Assembly: GCA_947494205.1 (NCBI GenBank)
Contig: CANLUH010000026.1
Coordinates: 1-53,592 of the forward strand
Direction: 5' to 3'
DNA from: an uncultured Flavobacteriaceae bacterium
GTDB taxonomy: Bacteria; Bacteroidota; Bacteroidia; Flavobacteriales; Flavobacteriaceae
DNA length: 53,592 nucleotides
Shown here: piece by piece, positions 51,961 through 53,592 of the stretch
How the letters are laid out: the number at the start of each line of letters is the position of its first letter
How positions within the stretch are numbered: position 1 is the stretch's first letter
Made by a program: the position numbers and the translations under genes
The notes under the pieces: model-generated
What the model was told of the DNA's origin: nothing
Databases searched by the model: none
What the model saw: only the letters and a program-made list of their open reading frames with translations

Positions 51961-52044
51961 TCACAATTATTTTAGTTAAAAAAATGATACTACCGCATTA
52001 GGTATAAAATGTATTTGTGTTTTAAAAGTATAGTTATAACAGTA

Positions 52045-53337
52045 CTATTTTAATAGAAATGCTTTTAAATCGTTATAGGTGCTAATTGCAGTTGCTACTT
52101 TTGTTTTATGCATTACTGCTTGTATTTGTGGCGGTAAACTCTGTTTTTCGCCAATAGTATCTTCTACAACATCTAAAAACTTCGTTGGGTGTGCGGTTTC
52201 TAAAAACACACAATGCGCATCAGGGTTGTGTTTTAAATGCGCTTTACTGCCTAAATAACCAACAGCTCCGTGTGGATCTGCAACATAATTATAAGTGTTA
52301 TAAATGTCTTTTAAAGCAGCTTTAGTTTCTGCATCAGTAAAACTGTAAGACGATAAATGATCTTGTAGCGTTTTAAAATCGTTATTATAAATTTCTTGTA
52401 TACGTATAAAATTACTTGGGTCTCCCACATCCATCGCATTACTTATGGTTTGTACAGAGGGTTTAGGAGTGTAATCTTTAGTTTTTAAATAATTTGTTAC
52501 CACATTATTAGCATTGTTAGACGCTATAAAATGTTGTATTGGTAAGTCTAATTGTTGTGCCATCATACCTGCACATACATTACCAAAATTACCACTAGGT
52601 ACAGAAAACACAATGTTTTTATAAGTATTATGTAATTGCTTATAAGCAAACATAAAGTAGAATAGTTGTGGTAACCAGCGTGCTACATTTATAGAGTTAG
52701 CAGACGTTAATTGCATTTTAGACGTTAAAGCATCGTCTAAAAATGCACGTTTTACCATGGCTTGGCAATCGTCGAACGTACCATTAACTTCTAATGCGGT
52801 AATGTTTTTCCCTAAAGTAGTTAATTGCTTTTCTTGTATATCGCTTACTTTGCCGCTTGGATATAAAATAACAACATTTACACCTTTTACGCCTAAAAAG
52901 CCATTAGCTACAGCTCCTCCAGTATCTCCTGAGGTTGCTACTAAAACGGTTACTTCGTTAGTGTTATCTCTATTAAAATAACCTAAACAACGTGCCATAA
53001 AACGTGCGCCAACATCTTTAAATGCCATGGTTGGGCCATGAAATAACTCTAAAGTAGAAATCTGTTCACTTAATTTTACTACAGGAAAATCGAAAGACAG
53101 GGTTTCTTCTATAATGGTTTTTAAAATGGGTTCTGGGATATCTGGAGATACAAATTGTTTAATGGCTTCGAAAGCAATTTCGGAATACGATAGTTCGTCT
53201 ATGTTTTCGAAAAACGATTGAGGTAATGGTGTTATTTGCTCCGGAAAGTATAAGCCTTTGTCTGGCGCTAATCCTTTTATTACAGCATTTTTGAATGATG
53301 TATTTGGTGCTTTTCTATTTAGAGAGTAATAGTTCAT
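52045..53337 (-). CDS. thrC: threonine synthase
   Basis: The 430-residue PLP enzyme shows YYSLNRKAPNTSFKNAVIKG at the N-terminus, the PLP lysine in HGPTMAFKDVGARFMARCLG, VATSGDTGGAVANGF, and VPSGNFGNVCAGMMA. The length is normal for the bacterial class. It converts O-phosphohomoserine to threonine. thrC often follows thrA and thrB, which could lie just past the window edge upstream. The start codon is only 3 bp from a 7-bp tandem array, so the promoter or upstream gene end must lie beyond it. Confidence 0.97.
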   Translation of the reverse strand: MNYYSLNRKAPNTSFKNAVIKGLAPDKGLYFPEQITPLPQSFFENIDELSYSEIAFEAIKQFVSPDIPEPILKTIIEETLSFDFPVVKLSEQISTLELFHGPTMAFKDVGARFMARCLGYFNRDNTNEVTVLVATSGDTGGAVANGFLGVKGVNVVILYPSGKVSDIQEKQLTTLGKNITALEVNGTFDDCQAMVKRAFLDDALTSKMQLTSANSINVARWLPQLFYFMFAYKQLHNTYKNIVFSVPSGNFGNVCAGMMAQQLDLPIQHFIASNNANNVVTNYLKTKDYTPKPSVQTISNAMDVGDPSNFIRIQEIYNNDFKTLQDHLSSYSFTDAETKAALKDIYNTYNYVADPHGAVGYLGSKAHLKHNPDAHCVFLETAHPTKFLDVVEDTIGEKQSLPPQIQAVMHKTKVATAISTYNDLKAFLLK

Positions 53338-53340
53338 GTT

Positions 53341-53415
53341 AGTATTCAGTATTCAGTATTCAGTATTCAGTATTCAGTATTCAGTATTCGGTATTCAGTA
53401 TTCGGTATTCAGTAA
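53341..53415. repeat. 7-bp tandem array, unit AGTATTC
   Basis: About ten copies of AGTATTC (AATACTG on the minus strand) directly precede the thrC start on the minus strand. Two units read GGTATTC. The same unit appears three times at 26634-26654. Confidence 0.95.
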
Positions 53416-53444
53416 TTAGTGATTATATGCTTTAACTTAAAATG

Positions 53445-53489
53445 TTCTCGATACAATTCCGATAGTTATCGGAATCACTCGAACTGACG
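53445..53489. repeat. dispersed intergenic repeat with perfect hairpin
   Basis: TTCTCGATACAATTCCGATA leads into a perfect 9-bp inverted repeat ATTCCGATA-GT-TATCGGAAT (53456-53475) and then CACTCGAACTGACG. I recall such elements (GTCAGTTCGAGTGAT...) as dispersed intergenic repeats in Flavobacteriaceae. The hairpin has no T-run, so it is not a terminator by itself. Confidence 0.6.
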
Positions 53490-53513
53490 CATTTTATCTT
53501 ATAGATTTTTTAA

Positions 53514-53592
53514 CTTTCATTATTCATTATTCATTATTCATTATTCATTATTCATTATTCATTATTCATTATTCATTATTCATTATTCATTA
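53514..53592. repeat. 7-bp tandem array, unit TATTCAT, running off the window
   Basis: At least eleven perfect copies of TATTCAT run to the last base and probably beyond. It is the second array upstream of thrC. Confidence 0.95.

Overview
The window looks like a chromosomal segment of a marine-type member of the Flavobacteriaceae (Bacteroidota). The DNA is very AT-rich. Several promoters fit the Bacteroidota -7 element TAnnTTTG, and lipoproteins with short lipoboxes are frequent. It carries a GldF/GldG gliding-motility ABC transporter gene, a TonB-dependent receptor with a carboxypeptidase-like N-terminal domain, and a TamB gene. Genus level is not resolvable by eye.

Region 1 (about 1-9300) is accessory DNA. 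Short genes, nearly all on the minus strand and mostly of unknown function, are separated by diverged copies of a 100-190 bp imperfect palindrome whose left arm resembles AACGGTnTnGTATATG. Mobile elements have landed here: an IS200-like element with a nonsense-broken tnpA, a remnant of an IS110-type transposase start, and a complete 1.3 kb IS3-family element inserted beside one of the palindromes. Also here are a MarR regulator with a co-regulated NTF2-like lipoprotein (the same operator lies before both), a small cytochrome c and a two-TM potassium-channel-like protein. The layout recalls a gene-cassette array, but no integrase is in view.

Region 2 (9413-11813) is a three-gene sulfur operon: a metallo-beta-lactamase/rhodanese fusion and two YeeE/YedE half-transporters. 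Region 3 (11.9-17.05 kb) is a receiver protein, a TonB-dependent receptor and a YfiR-domain histidine kinase, arranged as one transenvelope signalling unit. MtfA-like peptidase and HAD phosphatase genes follow. Region 4 (18.8-21.2 kb) is a four-gene cassette (multi-TM protein, GH19 endolysin-like enzyme, lipoprotein, 89-residue protein) that looks like a lysis or wall-remodelling module without a prophage around it.

Region 5 (22.3-30.9 kb) is core: dnaN, a gldF-gldG gene fused into one reading frame, SDR, ABM-type monooxygenase, SAM hydroxide adenosyltransferase, phoH and purC. Region 6 (31-35.6 kb) has a SIMPL protein, small unknown genes with a LuxR-type HTH protein, a peroxiredoxin-like protein, a metzincin-like lipoprotein and an overlooked 48-residue basic protein. 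Region 7 (35.7-53.3 kb) is mainly housekeeping: methyltransferases, an AI-2E family exporter, DUF4159, rsmE, a parvulin, TfoX, tsaD, tamB, pfkA-gap-NAGK-like kinase, and thrC.

A striking genome-scale signature is a set of intergenic tandem arrays with unrelated unit sequences but always a 7-bp period (29.7, 29.9, 38.1, 41.8, 53.3 and 53.5 kb), plus one 22-bp direct-repeat array at 41.3 kb.
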